Source: Isoetes taiwanensis (taxonomy: Eukaryota; Streptophyta; Lycopodiopsida; Isoetales; Isoetaceae). From it: a stretch of 64,000 bases of DNA. Positions 21,250 through 31,692 of the stretch are shown here, piece after piece. The DNA lies in contig JAJEKV010000020.1 in assembly GCA_021234155.1 (NCBI GenBank), forward strand, positions 10,272,181 to 10,336,180, read 5' to 3'. The position numbers were made by a program, and so were the translations under genes. Below the pieces are notes generated by a model that saw only the letters and a program-made list of their open reading frames with translations, did no database searches and had not been told where the DNA came from. Numbering within the stretch: position 1 is the first letter of the stretch; each line of letters opens with the position of its first letter.

Positions 21250-24200
21250 TTCTTTTGATGAACATAGCTACGGAAGATGCAAATGTGAACAATTCAAAGG
21301 GAAAAAAGAAGAGGACATCAGAGCAAGAGACTTTAAAAAAGAGAAGGCAATGAAAGCGAAGAAAAGAGGAAAAACAAGCTACTCTACAAGAGAGTTCTTG
21401 TTGTGTCAGCCAAAGGAAGATTCGCAGGAGTAAAATTGAGGAGAATATAGTCTTTTCATTCGTTAGAAATACATCTAAACTGGACATTGAAGAGAAAAGA
21501 GAAGTTTTGAGTGATTTCATGAAAGATAAAGAAGTTAGGAAGTTTCTTGGTGATGAATTCAGGAATATGGAGGTGAAAAATCAGTTGGTTGGTAACATTA
21601 GAGAATAGAATAGAAACATTCAGTTCATAAAACCTTCTACAAGCATAGACTCCATGGCAGCAAAAAAAAACATACTTGCAATGGCTATTGGAGATGGTGG
21701 TTGCACAAGTAAGACTATTAATAAGAGAAACTTGGATAAAGTTTTGGGAGTCCATTTGAGAAATATTGCAATGGCAATAGATAAGCGCAAACAAGTGCAT
21801 GTTGATAAAGCTTGGTGGGTCTTTTACAGAAGATCCAAGAGGTTCGGTTCGATTATAGATGATGTCATTGAGCTGGTTCATGAATTTTGGGATGCAAATA
21901 CAAGGGTTTCACCGAATGCAAAGGATATGAGATACAAAAGACTGGCAAAGAGTATTAAACAAGAACATGCCACACATTATTTGAAGGATACACAGGTTCA
22001 TTCCTTCCTTCCTTTTTCTCTATTGTAAAAAATTTATAAATTCTGATTAATGCAAGTTGCTTGGTTAGATTTTATATGTTTGTACGACATTTGTTTTTTT
22101 TCTTTAATTTGTTATTTGTGAAAGATGATAGTAGTAATTGCAGACTATATTATGTCTGCAATTACTACTATCATTGCTAGAGTATGGTAGAGATCATGTT
22201 ATAGTTCCAAGTTCTTGTATGGTAGAGATCATGTTATAGTTCAAGTTTTAGTTCCAATCCTGAAATTGTGGCTCCTATAGTTGGAGTAGACCAGTAGGTT
22301 ACAGGTTCAGGTCACAACTTATAGTCCCAATAGCAGTTACAGTCAGACAATGGTTACAGTTAGAAACTAGCTACAGTTAGTTGCAGTCAGACAATAGTTA
22401 CAGTCAGAAAATAGCTAAAGTTAGTTATAGTCATGTTTCAATCAGTTACAGTTGCAGGTCATACTTACAAATAGTTACAGTTGCAGGTGACAATGACACT
22501 CTGATTAATAGTGGTAGTTGTTGTTTCAGTTCCAGTTGCAAATGCAAATGTAGGATAGTTGTAGTTGGTGTTGTAGTTCTAGTTGCAAATGCAGTGCAAT
22601 CTTAGTTGCATGAGCTTTTTTGTGTATTAGTTATAGCTTTAGTTGTTCATTGTGAGCTCTTTCTTATATGTAGGCCATAAATATGAACTCACTACGACTT
22701 TGTTATGCAGTCCGAACTATTTCTTAAATTCAAAGAGCAATATCCAGAGGTGAAGATCCATCAAAGGGCATTTGAGAAATTAAAGCCATGGTATGTACTG
22801 AAATTGAAGCAATTTAACTCTTGCTGCTGCATACATCATGTGAGGTTGCAAATGTTGTTAGATGGTTTTAATAAGTTGAGGGACCAGCATGTGAGTTCTT
22901 TTAGTTGTGCATGTGGAGTATGTCAGTGTATGGAACAAGACATTTGTATTGCTAAGACGAAGAAATATAAAACAACTACAGAGCTATGGCAGTCTATCCT
23001 TTGCCCAAGGGAGGAAAATCAAGAATTTCATAAAAAAGATTGCATATATGGGCTTTGTAGCAATTGTGGTATATCCCAGCTACCAATATGTCCATTAGAG
23101 TTATCAGACCAAGGATCTATTAGTTGGGAGTATTGGGATTACGAGGAAGGTGGTAAGGATAAGTGGGGAAAACTGAAGGAAATACTTAAGCGTTTGTGGA
23201 AGAGGCTAAACCCGGCGTTTACGATAAATTGATTGACAAGTTGGCTAAGTTTCCTTTGCATAGTTTCGGGCATAAGTGGCAAACAAAGCAATTCATGAAC
23301 TGCTTGAAAACCTTCCTCCTGGCATTCTTGTGTCGATTGGTCGATTTTCTTTTTTTTTTCTATTATTCTGAGAACCAAGTTCGGATCGCATATTGGACTA
23401 CTAAACGGTTACCATCTTAGTGCATATTACATACTATGTAGACTCGGCCATGTCGGTGATATGATAAAGACACTCATTATTATATATCTGATGATACAAA
23501 GCACGATACATTGTTTGTTCAACACGCTTTTATGATGCATTATGACTTTATGAAACAACAGGGCATGGATCCAAATAAACATTGGGTCTTTTTAGATGGA
23601 GCAACTTCACAATTCAAAGCAGCAAGACCATTCTATTTTGTCGGACGATACTCACATGACACACAAATTGAGATGATGTAGAATTTTTCTGGCTCGAGCA
23701 TGATGGTAAAGGTGCAGAATTAAAACGGTGGTTGAGGGACTTTAAAAATTGAAGGTGCAACTGATATAGTCAAAGTAGCCAAGGAGGGCTTTGCATTTAC
23801 TGCTCCATCTTCTAGTTTGAAAAGGAAATCAGTCAGAAGATGGTTTTGGGAAGTGGAGGGGGTAAATAGAAAGAACCTTTGGGGAGCAGAGACTATACAA
23901 GACACAAGGAACATTCATTTTGTTCATGGATTCAATCTAGAATGCCCTACCCAATTGAATGTAAGACGTTTATCTTGCTTTTGTGTAAATTTCTTAGATG
24001 CGAAATGGGAGAAATGCATGAACAAGGATTATGTAGATAATTGGGAGCTTGTGACAGTTGAACCAAGCAAGGCATTGGCTGATGAATTTGAGCAACGCAA
24101 ATCTGAAAGAGCCAGGTTTTTCCATACAATCAACTATTTTGACAAATGATATAAGAGTGGGCGACAATTTTGCAATTGCTGCTCCAAAGGATAATGAAGA

Positions 24201-24535
24201 GGGGGCATTATTTTGGATGATGAAATGCACAAAGACTAAGTATGTTGTTAAGGAAGCCTTTGAGGTCAATGGCCAAACATTTTATCCAGGAGAGGAGCTC
24301 CTTGAAGGTATTTACTTTAAAAAGGTAGCAAGATCACAAAACAGCTATGTTTTATGCTCTGATCAGCCAAATGCAATAGTGTACGCACGCCACTCAAGTT
24401 TGTGGAATTAAGTTGGCCATGCCACAAGCGAAACATTGGCTAAAGGGAAACAAAGTTGTATACACACTCAATGAAGCTGATAATGAGAAAATTTTAAACA
24501 ATCTTCCTGATGTGTTAATTGATGATGAAGACTAA
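21250..24535 (+). CDS. Transposase-like protein gene with an intron, frame-broken
   Basis: The 5' exon encodes a Lys/Glu-rich region (KKKRTSEQETLKKRR, then EENIVFSFVRNTSKLDIEEK) and a block ending YLKDTQ at 21995. A phase-0 intron (21996-22710, GT..AG) joins it exactly to SELFLKFKEQYPEVKI. The second exon continues through a cysteine-rich stretch (FSCACGVCQC, CSNCGIS), HELLENLPPG, ISDDTKHDTLFVQHA, WVFLDGATSQFKAARPFYF, HDGKGAELKRWLR, and a C-terminal module (GDNFAIAAPKDNEEGALFW ... FYPGEELLEG) ending VLIDDED at 24535. The acidic residues in SDD and FLDG are candidate catalytic aspartates of a DDE-type nuclease. This organisation matches a broad, poorly characterised transposon-derived family in plants and animals that I know from memory, without a firm family name. 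One in-frame TAG (21606) and about five frameshifts interrupt it. No terminal inverted repeats were found. Confidence 0.75.
22125..22174. repeat. Perfect hairpin, 21-nt arms, 8-nt loop
   Basis: Arms 22125-22145 and 22154-22174 are exact reverse complements (ATGATAGTAGTAATTGCAGA plus C). The loop is TATATTAT. It lies within the intron of the transposase-like gene. Confidence 0.95.
22183..22600. repeat. Intronic minisatellite: TATGGTAGAGATC duplication then GTTACAGT(C/T)AG repeats
   Basis: TATGGTAGAGATCATGTTAT occurs at about 22184 and 22218. From 22260 the motif family GTTACAGTCAGA, ATAGTTACAGT, GTTGCAG recurs irregularly about every 10-30 bases. It reads as low-complexity, non-coding intron sequence. 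Confidence 0.8.
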
Positions 24536-24570
24536 CAGTAAATGTTGAAGGCTGCTTCTTGAAAACAAAG

Positions 24571-24647
24571 GTACTTGTACTTATTACAGATTTAATTCTT
24601 CTTCCATGCATTGCATTGAGACTTTACTGTACCATTATTTGTTGCAG
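24571..24647 (+). other. Likely intron in the 3' untranslated region
   Basis: CAAAG|GTACTTGT (24571) and TTGTTGCAG|GTTTAAG (ending 24647) are good plant donor and acceptor sites 77 bases apart, just after the stop codon at 24533-24535. Confidence 0.45.
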
Positions 24648-24649
24648 GT

Positions 24650-26400
24650 TTAAGAAGACTCTACCTTCTGTTGGAACTTATGGTACAGACAACATTTTCA
24701 GAATTCTATAAATCATTTACGTGGACGTGTTAGAATGTGGAAAGACATATGCAATGTACCAATGTTTTCAGATAAATGAAATATACTTCAGTGTTTGGCA
24801 GTTCAAATTTGTTGTGAACGTGTTTGGTAGTTCACAATCTTTACTGATATGTCTCATCTTGGTCATTCCTACTATAGTTGTAGTTGTTCTTTCCTAATAT
24901 GTGAAGATTTGATTCATGTTGTGTATTAAATTGAACCAATATTAGTGTGAAGATTATGACAGTGTCTGGACTCAGAAAGTTACAGTGGCACATTTGCTTA
25001 GGTCAGAGGCACTTACCATGTATTTGGGTGACCATGTGAGACTTTATGGTTTCAGAACTCGGTTCAGGGAGGGAGCAGCTGAGACACCTTGTATTAATCT
25101 GCCATGTGCTTGTGTTAATCTGCCATTGATTGTTAAGTTCCAATAAAAAACTGATAAATTCTGATATGCCCAAGATTCTTGATATTCTGATTTGCTCTAA
25201 AATTCTGTCATAACAGTTTGATTTGCCCCAAGAATTTGATATGCTGATTTGCACAAAATCTGATACAAACTATATAACAGGTTCACTTTGCCCCTGATTT
25301 AGGGTTTCTGAGATGCACAAATTAAGATACAAACTATATAACATCTTCATTTGTTTGAAGTGTACCATACATTACAATGTTGGGATTTATGAATGAGTTC
25401 ATCGTATATTTCAATGGGGAAGTTGCATGCAAATGATATACACATGTTAATGCTCAATGTCGGCAGCTTTTCAAGGCTAAACCGACGAACCGCACACTGT
25501 ACATATAGATCACAGATATATCATTAAAGACATGGTGAATTAGATCGAATTCTGGCAGTAAACGAACCCTTTTGTCTGGATCAAAGTTCGAGTTTGAGTC
25601 AGTGGTTTTCGAGTCAATGACCAAATGAACAGTAACATTCAATTAAATCAATTCCTGGGTTTATATATCCCACAAGCATGAATGAAAAAAAAAAACCATT
25701 GTTATATAAGCATTTGCATTTTTCATTTAGGTTGGATTGGGTCTTCATGGGAAAGGGGAAGAAGAAAGCCCTTTTCCATGAAGATCCATTCCTTGATCCA
25801 TTCCTTTTAAAGATTTTCTTAATTAATCCATATTCGACTTAACCTTTGTTAGGATACTAACATGAAATGTCTAGCATCTAGATTATTTTCCTTCTTGTGC
25901 AATGCTTCTAAATATCAAACAATCAATACAATTTAACTATAGAACCATTGAATTCAAATCTTCAATAGGAAAATTTCATGTTGATCCTCAAGAGCCCGGG
26001 CATTCATTATTATTAAAATGAATCCAATGATACCTTCTTTCGTTCTCTGGATTAAGCTTCATTCTAAATTTGAATCAATGAACACGGCATTGGATATTAA
26101 ATAGAGCATTTCCTTTGGTTCTCAACCATTGGCACTAAAGGTTCACAATAACGATAATAATTAGGTTCGCCACGAACCATTGAACCTTATATTATAAGGT
26201 TAACTTTTATCTTTTGCATAGGTTCACTATTGACCTTTATACTGTCTTTGCTCCCTTTGCATTTCACAGGTCTTCTTACCCTGTTTGAGTTGAACCTTGT
26301 GCATTATCAAACGTCTGTAGATTATCTAGATGTTTTAACTGCCTAGATCCAATATCCCAATATTGGGTAACACCCAATATCCTAATATAGAACATTAGGC
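24650..26400. other. Spacer with one strong hairpin, otherwise no gene seen
   Basis: Short repeats of TGATATTCTGATTTGC and AAACTATATAAC occur at 25160-25350. The sequence from 25690 to 26260 is AT-rich and without ORFs over 60 codons. I see no gene. Confidence 0.5.
25743..25783. repeat. Hairpin, 15-nt arms with one mismatch
   Basis: CTTCATGGGAAAGGG (25743-25757) pairs with CCCTTTTCCATGAAG (25769-25783) around an 11-base purine-rich loop. Confidence 0.9.
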
Positions 26401-26409
26401 CTAGAACAT

Positions 26410-26463
26410 ATTTTATGAAAACACCCCATATAGAACATTCGATATGGGGTGCTTTTATAAAAT
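26410..26463. repeat. Hairpin, 22-nt arms with two mismatches
   Basis: Arms 26410-26431 and 26442-26463 share ACCCCATAT/ATATGGGGT cores with a 10-base loop. A further partial copy (ATTTTATAAAAACACCCC) follows at 26508, so the motif has also spread as a direct repeat. Confidence 0.85.
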
Positions 26464-26719
26464 ACCCCATATTCATAGAGCATCCCATCTTTGTTTTCAC
26501 AGAACATATTTTATAAAAACACCCCCATACGAATACTCATTGTTGGGCTTGACTTTTCACACTCACCCCGGTTTTTGGTCCACTGTTGAAAACATCAGTT
26601 TTGGTAGGTCTACATGTCCTGTTTTCAAAGAATCCTACATGTGGATTTGTGGAGGTATGGTTTTGTTCGATAATGGTGTTCTTTTTTCAATGGACTAAAA
26701 CATCCACTGTTGTTTTGTA

Positions 26720-27240
26720 GTTTCTTCTATTGTGACATGTCATTTTATAATACAATCCACTGTAGGAAAGAATATTTGAATTTCTACATGTCTAATAATT
26801 CTATTGTCACATGTCTTTATAGATGTAGGAAATAATATTTGATTCTCTACATGTCCTATACTTCCATTCACATGTCTTTATAGTAGTAGGGCCAGTACTT
26901 TATTTGCTAAGGCATTGTAAGAAAGAATACATGAATGCGACATGTGTAATACTTCTATTGTCACATGTCTTTATAGAAGTAGGAAGAATACTTGATTCTC
27001 TACATGTCGTATGCTTCCATGTCACATGTCTTTATAGTAGTAAAACCATGCTTTATTTCCTAAGGCATTGTAGGAAAAAATACATGAATTACGACATGTG
27101 TAATACTTCTATTGTCACATGTCTTTATAGAAGTAGGAAAAGAATACTTGATTCTCTACATGTCCTATCCTTCCATATCACGGGTCTTTATAGTGGTAGG
27201 GCCGAGTACTTGATTTACTACATGTGCGATTTTTGCATAA
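26720..27240. repeat. Tandem repeat, ~154-bp unit, about three copies
   Basis: The segment CTATTGTCACATGTCTTTATAG recurs near 26800, 26955 and 27109. Each is followed by TAGGA...CTTGATTCTCTACATGTC and, ~70 bases on, by a related half-unit. The 119-codon ORF at 26904-27263 is produced by the repeat. Confidence 0.9.
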
Positions 27241-27364
27241 CTGCGATCATGTCCTTATACTAGTATTCCATGTAAGACAAGTTACTTCAACTACTTCAAT
27301 TACTTAACACCTATTTTTACATAACAAAACCATCAAAATTTGATTTGTATTCCTTGAGGGAGTG

Positions 27365-27980
27365 GGGATTTGTTGCAACAAATCCCTAAGCATTAATGTC
27401 ATAGGATCCGCAAAATCCTAACAATATCCTAACATTTTGGGTATTGTTAGAAGAAGAAGAAGAAGAAGAGATTTTAACGTCCACGCCAAGGCGGCGTCCC
27501 TATCGGACATGTGACACTTTACAACACACCGGATGGATGGGTCCCCCCACCACTTTACATTCTTTGAAGTGGGTCCTTCCCCACCAACTTTACATTGCAT
27601 GGCCACTTTCTAGCAGGCGTTGAAGAAAGACCATTAAAAACGCCTACATTTTTGCATAACAAACCATTAAGAATTGTGAGATGTATTTTTTATGGAGGAT
27701 AGGACCATTGCAACAAATCCCCAAGCATTAAAATGGCAAGACCATGCAATATCTAACATTATTCCCCATTTTGGATATCGTTAGTGGAACACCATTAAAC
27801 CGTTCCTACATCTTGGTATAATTTAGACCATTAAGAATTTGAGATGTAATTGTTTATGGGGAATAGGACCATTGCAACAAATCCCAAGCATTATAAAATG
27901 GCAAGACTATGCAATATCTAACATTATCCCCCCATTTTGGATATCATTAGTGGGACACCATTAAACCATGCCTACATCTA
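27365..27980. repeat. Tandem repeat, ~164-bp unit
   Basis: GGACCATTGCAACAAATCCC with GCATTA, then AATGGCAAGACTATGCAATA and ATTTTGGATATC recurs at about 27699 and 27863. A partial copy starts near 27370 and is interrupted by unrelated sequence at 27420-27650, which includes an AGA microsatellite at 27449-27470. Confidence 0.85.
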
Positions 27981-28070
27981 GTTGGTACTAAGGTTAAGCT
28001 ATAGACAATCCAATAGTTATCCACGTCATCCAATGGTTTTAATTGTATCTAATTTATCTTATCCAATGGA

Positions 28071-28126
28071 AAAGCGTAAACCCATGCCTTGCCGAGGTTA
28101 TTGTAGGGTTTACGTTATGGAGGTCG
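28071..28126. repeat. Hairpin module hp0
   Basis: First of seven copies of a hairpin whose arms read GCGTAAACCC and GGGTTTACG around a loop containing GAGGTTATTGTA. It is followed by the short (type B) spacer, into which the MITE at 28340 has inserted. Confidence 0.85.
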
Positions 28127-28339
28127 GGCTTTGGTCCGTTGCACTTGGGACATGGTCGGCATTTGCGTTTGAAAACAAGGGTAGAAATTGCAAGAATGGG
28201 GTTTGAATTTATTCTCCTCCTAGTTTTACAATTAAAAGTGTAGAGCGCCTTATGCAGTAGCAAAATTGTTTGGGGCCACTCGGATTGGCGAATAGATCGA
28301 AACTCTGTTATTTCAGTTCTCATGGCTCCCCATGCATGT

Positions 28340-28599
28340 GGGTAAAAGCATGAAAGGGTGTACGTACATTGTACTGAATTGATGTACAAATATGGATACT
28401 TTTCACGTATATTTTGGTTATTTTTTATTTGTATAAACATACACTTTTCGATTTTATGTACTTTGCATATACATTTAAGCTAAATTTCGGATATTTTTTG
28501 GCTATGCATGTACTTTTTGAGTACTTTGGGTGATTTGTGTAATATAGCCACATGTACCAAAAGGGATACATTTATAGACACCCTTTCATGCTTTTACCC
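28340..28599. mobile_element. 260-bp MITE with 22-bp perfect terminal inverted repeats
   Basis: The ends 28340-28361 and 28578-28599 are exact inverted copies beginning GGGTAAAAGCATGAAAGGGT. The direct repeat ATGT flanks it (28336-28339 and 28600-28603). The interior is AT-rich and non-coding. An empty version of the same site is at 31313-31335 in the same window (CCATGCATGTTTGAAATGG), where the flanks join with one ATGT. This confirms insertion. The target duplication is 4 bp as drawn but could be counted shorter because the ends overlap ambiguously. The superfamily is not determined. Confidence 0.9.
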
Positions 28600-28647
28600 A
28601 TGTTTAGAAATGGTCCACCTAGTTATCAAAGAAGTCGACCATGTTTT

Positions 28648-29460
28648 GGCCTCCAAAACGTAAACCCTGTGCGTTGCTAGGTTATTGTAGGGTTTACGTT
28701 ATGGAGGTCGAGTTTATTCGGTTGCACTTGAGACATGGTAACGGAAGGCTGCGATTGAAAACAAAAGCAATAAGCCCGGCGAAATGGGGTTTGGATTTAT
28801 CAGGCGGGGCTTTCCTACCGGTGCTCCTCACGGGGAGGGCAAATGCAATACCTCCCTTCCGAACCCGGTTTCCCTATCCGGCCGTTGAATTCTCCCATTC
28901 AAGTAACTTGCTTCGGCAGATTCAAACAAATTCAAAGATCTGTCCCGGGAGAACATATCAAACCCTGAAAGTGTCCTACTTGTCGGCCAGTGTAGAAACC
29001 CAGTGTTTTTGTCGTTCGGGCAGTACAAAGGCTCGGAATGGAGATTTGACTTAGCCATGTCGTCCTAAAAGCTTGACGAAATTACCCTAGAGACCAGAGT
29101 TACACGGTCATTCTTTGCGACAAAAGAAGCACGAACCCTCTACATGGCGATGTCTACGCACCCTCCTAAGGCCAATTCCTGAGCGTGTTGGACATGAGCT
29201 ACTTTGGTGCTTCCGGGCGGGGTGGTCTTCTGCCCAGAAACTTGGTCTCCAGGGGTAATGTCGATGTTTGAGTCGGTTGGCGAGTCAGGATCACAGATTC
29301 CAGAATTGGGAAAAGTTGCGTCAGGCGGCCAAGGACCTTCCGGGGACCTTTTGGGTCGAAGCTGCTTTTGGAAGGTTTTAGGGCTTCGTCTTTTTGGCGT
29401 CAACACCCTCCCACTACCTCATGACATTGTGCAAGATCCCGGTCCAATCGACTAGGGTAT
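28648..29460. repeat. Cassette copy 1: hairpin hp1 plus long (type A) spacer
   Basis: The hairpin arms (28648-28668 and 28690-28710) match at 19 of 21 positions. The ~750-base type A spacer includes GGCAAATGCAATACCTCCC, AGTAACTTGCTTCGGCAGAT, GACATGAGCTACTTTGGTGC and ends CATGACATTGTGCAAGATCC. ORFs of 76-137 codons across it are not conserved between copies, so coding is unlikely. Confidence 0.9.
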
Positions 29461-30251
29461 GGCCTCAAACCATAAACCTTATGCGTTGCTAGGTTATTGT
29501 AGGGTTTTACGTTATGGAGGTCGAGTTTTATTCGGTTACACTTGAGACATGGTCGGTTGGAGTTGAAAACAAGCAATAAAGCGGAAATGGGGTTTGGATT
29601 TATCGGCGCGAGCTTTCCTACCGGTGCTCCTCCAGGAGGGCAAATGCCAATGCCTCCCTTCCGGGCCGGTTTCCCTATCCGACCAGATTGAATTCTCCAT
29701 TCAAGTAACTTGCTTGAGCAGATTCAAACAAATTCAAGATCTGTCAGGAGAACATATCAAACCGCCAAAGTGTCTGCGGTCGACCGTGTAGAAACCCAAG
29801 TGTTTTGTCGTTCCGAGGCGATTACAAAGGCTCAGGAATGGAGATTTGACTTCGCCATGTCGTCCAAATTACCCTAGAGACCAAGTTACGGTCATTCTTT
29901 GCGAGCAAAAGCACGACCCTCTACATGGCGTTATGCACCCTCGCTAAGGCCAATTCACTCTGAGCGTGTTGGACGCAGAGCTACTTTGGTGCTTTCTGGA
30001 GGCGAGGGGGTGGTCCACGCCCAAGAAACTTGGTCTCCGAGGGGTAATGTCGATGTTTGAGTCCGATGGCGGTCGGATCCACCCGGTTAGGGTGGGAAAG
30101 TTGCCGTAGTGGCCAAGGACCTTCTGGAGAGGACCTTTTTTGGGTCCGCGTTGCTTTTGGAAGGTTTTAGGGGCTTACCGTCTTTTTGGCGTCAACGCCC
30201 TTCCACTACCTCATGACATTGTGCAAGATCCTGGTCAATCGACTAGGATAT
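29461..30251. repeat. Cassette copy 2: hairpin hp2 plus type A spacer
   Basis: Same order as copy 1 with scattered substitutions and many one- to four-base indels, often in CG- or GG-rich spots. The hairpin arms have decayed (CATAAACC in place of CGTAAACCC). Confidence 0.9.
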
Positions 30252-31055
30252 GGCCTCAAAACATAAACCTTATCGTTGCTAGGTTATTGTGGGGTTTTCG
30301 TTATGGAAGTCGAGTTTTATTCGAGTTGCACTTGAGACATGGTTGAGAAGCTGCGATTGAAAACAAAAAGCAATAAGCCCGGCGAAATGGGGTTTGGATT
30401 TACGGCGATGGCTTTCCTACAGTGTGCTCCTCAAGGAGGGCAAATGCCAATGCATGCCTTCCGGGAACCCGATTCCCATCCCACCGGTTGAATTCTCCAT
30501 TCAAGTAACTTGCTTCGAGCAGGTTCAAAAAAATTCAAGATACGTAGGGAGAACATATCAAGCCACAAAGTGTCTGCGATCGGCCAGGTGTAGAAACCCA
30601 AGTGTTTTGTCGTTCGGGCGGTACAAAGGCTCGGGAATGGGGATTTGACTTCGCCATGTCGTCCAAAACAGTGAAAATTACCCTAGGGACCAAGTTACCG
30701 GTCATGTTTTGCAACAAAAGAAACACGAACCCTCTACATGGCGATACGCACCCCTCCAAGCTAAGGCCAATTCACTCTGACGTGTTGGACATGAGCTACT
30801 TTGGCGCTTCGGGCGGGGGTGGTCTTCCGCCCACGAAACTTGGTCTCGAGGGTAATGTCGATGTTCGAAGTTCGTTGGCAGTCGGATCCACGTTCGGGGT
30901 GGGAGAGTTGCCCGTCCAGGTGGCCGAGGGGACCTTCGAGAGAGGACATGTTGGGTCCAACTTACGGAAGGTTTAGGGCTCCGATCTTACGGGCATCACG
31001 CCCTCCCACTACCTCATGACATTGTGCAAGATCCTGGTCCAATCGGCTGGGGTAT
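30252..31055. repeat. Cassette copy 3: hairpin hp3 plus type A spacer
   Basis: Third head-to-tail copy. Spacer landmarks GGCAAATGCCAATGC, ACATATCAAGCC, GTCGTTCGGGCGGTAC and CATGACATTGTGCAAGATCC are in the same order as in copies 1 and 2. Confidence 0.9.
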
Positions 31056-31366
31056 GGCCTCCAAAGCGTAAACCCGTGCCTTGGGGTTATTGCAGGGGTT
31101 TACGTTATGAAGGTGAGCTTTGGTCCGTTGCACTTGGGACATGGTCGGCATTTGCGTTTGAAAACACAAGGCGAGGGCGCGAGAATGGGGTTGGATTTAA
31201 TCTCCTTCTAGTTTTGCAATTAAAAGTCTAGGCGCCTTATCGGTAGCAAAATTGTTTGGGATCACTTGGGTTGGCCAATGATCTAAACTACGTTATTTCG
31301 GTTCTCATGGCTCCCCATGCATGTTTGAAATGGTCCACCCTAGTTATCAAAAGTCGACCGCGTTTT
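31056..31366. repeat. Cassette copy 4: hairpin hp4 plus short (type B) spacer
   Basis: The hairpin is followed by the same ~250-base spacer as at 28127-28339 (AGTTTTGCAATTAAAAGT, TAGCAAAATTGTTTGGG, CATGGCTCCCCATGCATG). It carries the empty MITE site. Confidence 0.9.
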
Positions 31367-31692
31367 GGCCTCAAAGCGTAAACCTAATAATGTTGCTGCC
31401 CAGGTTATTGTAGGGTTTTACGTTATGGAGGTTTCGACTTTTATTCGATTGCACTTGAGACATGGGTAGAAGGCTGCGATTGAAAACAAGAAGCAATAAG
31501 CCCGATGAAATGGGGTTTGGATTTACCCTCCTCTTAGTGTAGCAATTGAAGTCGAACACATTTTGTAGTAGCAAAATTTTTTGGAATGATTAAGGGATCG
31601 TGATAGATCCAAACTCTGTTATTCGGTTGCCATGGCTCCATGCTTGTTTGAAAAAAAGGTACACGGTCTCAAGTGCAATCGACCCACGTTTT
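31367..31692. repeat. Cassette copy 5: hairpin hp5 plus diverged type B spacer
   Basis: Type B landmarks (TAGCAATTGAAGT, AGTAGCAAAATTTTTTGGAA, CATGGCTCCATGC) are present but more diverged. It ends at the switch to the inverted copy. Confidence 0.85.

Larger units (their letters stand above)
21996..22710 (+). other. Phase-0 intron of the transposase-like gene
   Basis: The donor CAG|GTTCAT and acceptor TTATGCAG|TCC both fall on codon boundaries of the flanking conserved exons. It contains a perfect hairpin at 22125-22174 and a CAGTTA-rich minisatellite at 22260-22600. Confidence 0.8.

Noticed and set aside
28648-31431. Plant telomere-like AAACCCT motifs
   Set aside because: Only single AAACCCT motifs occur, inside the hairpin arms. 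There is no tandem TTTAGGG array.
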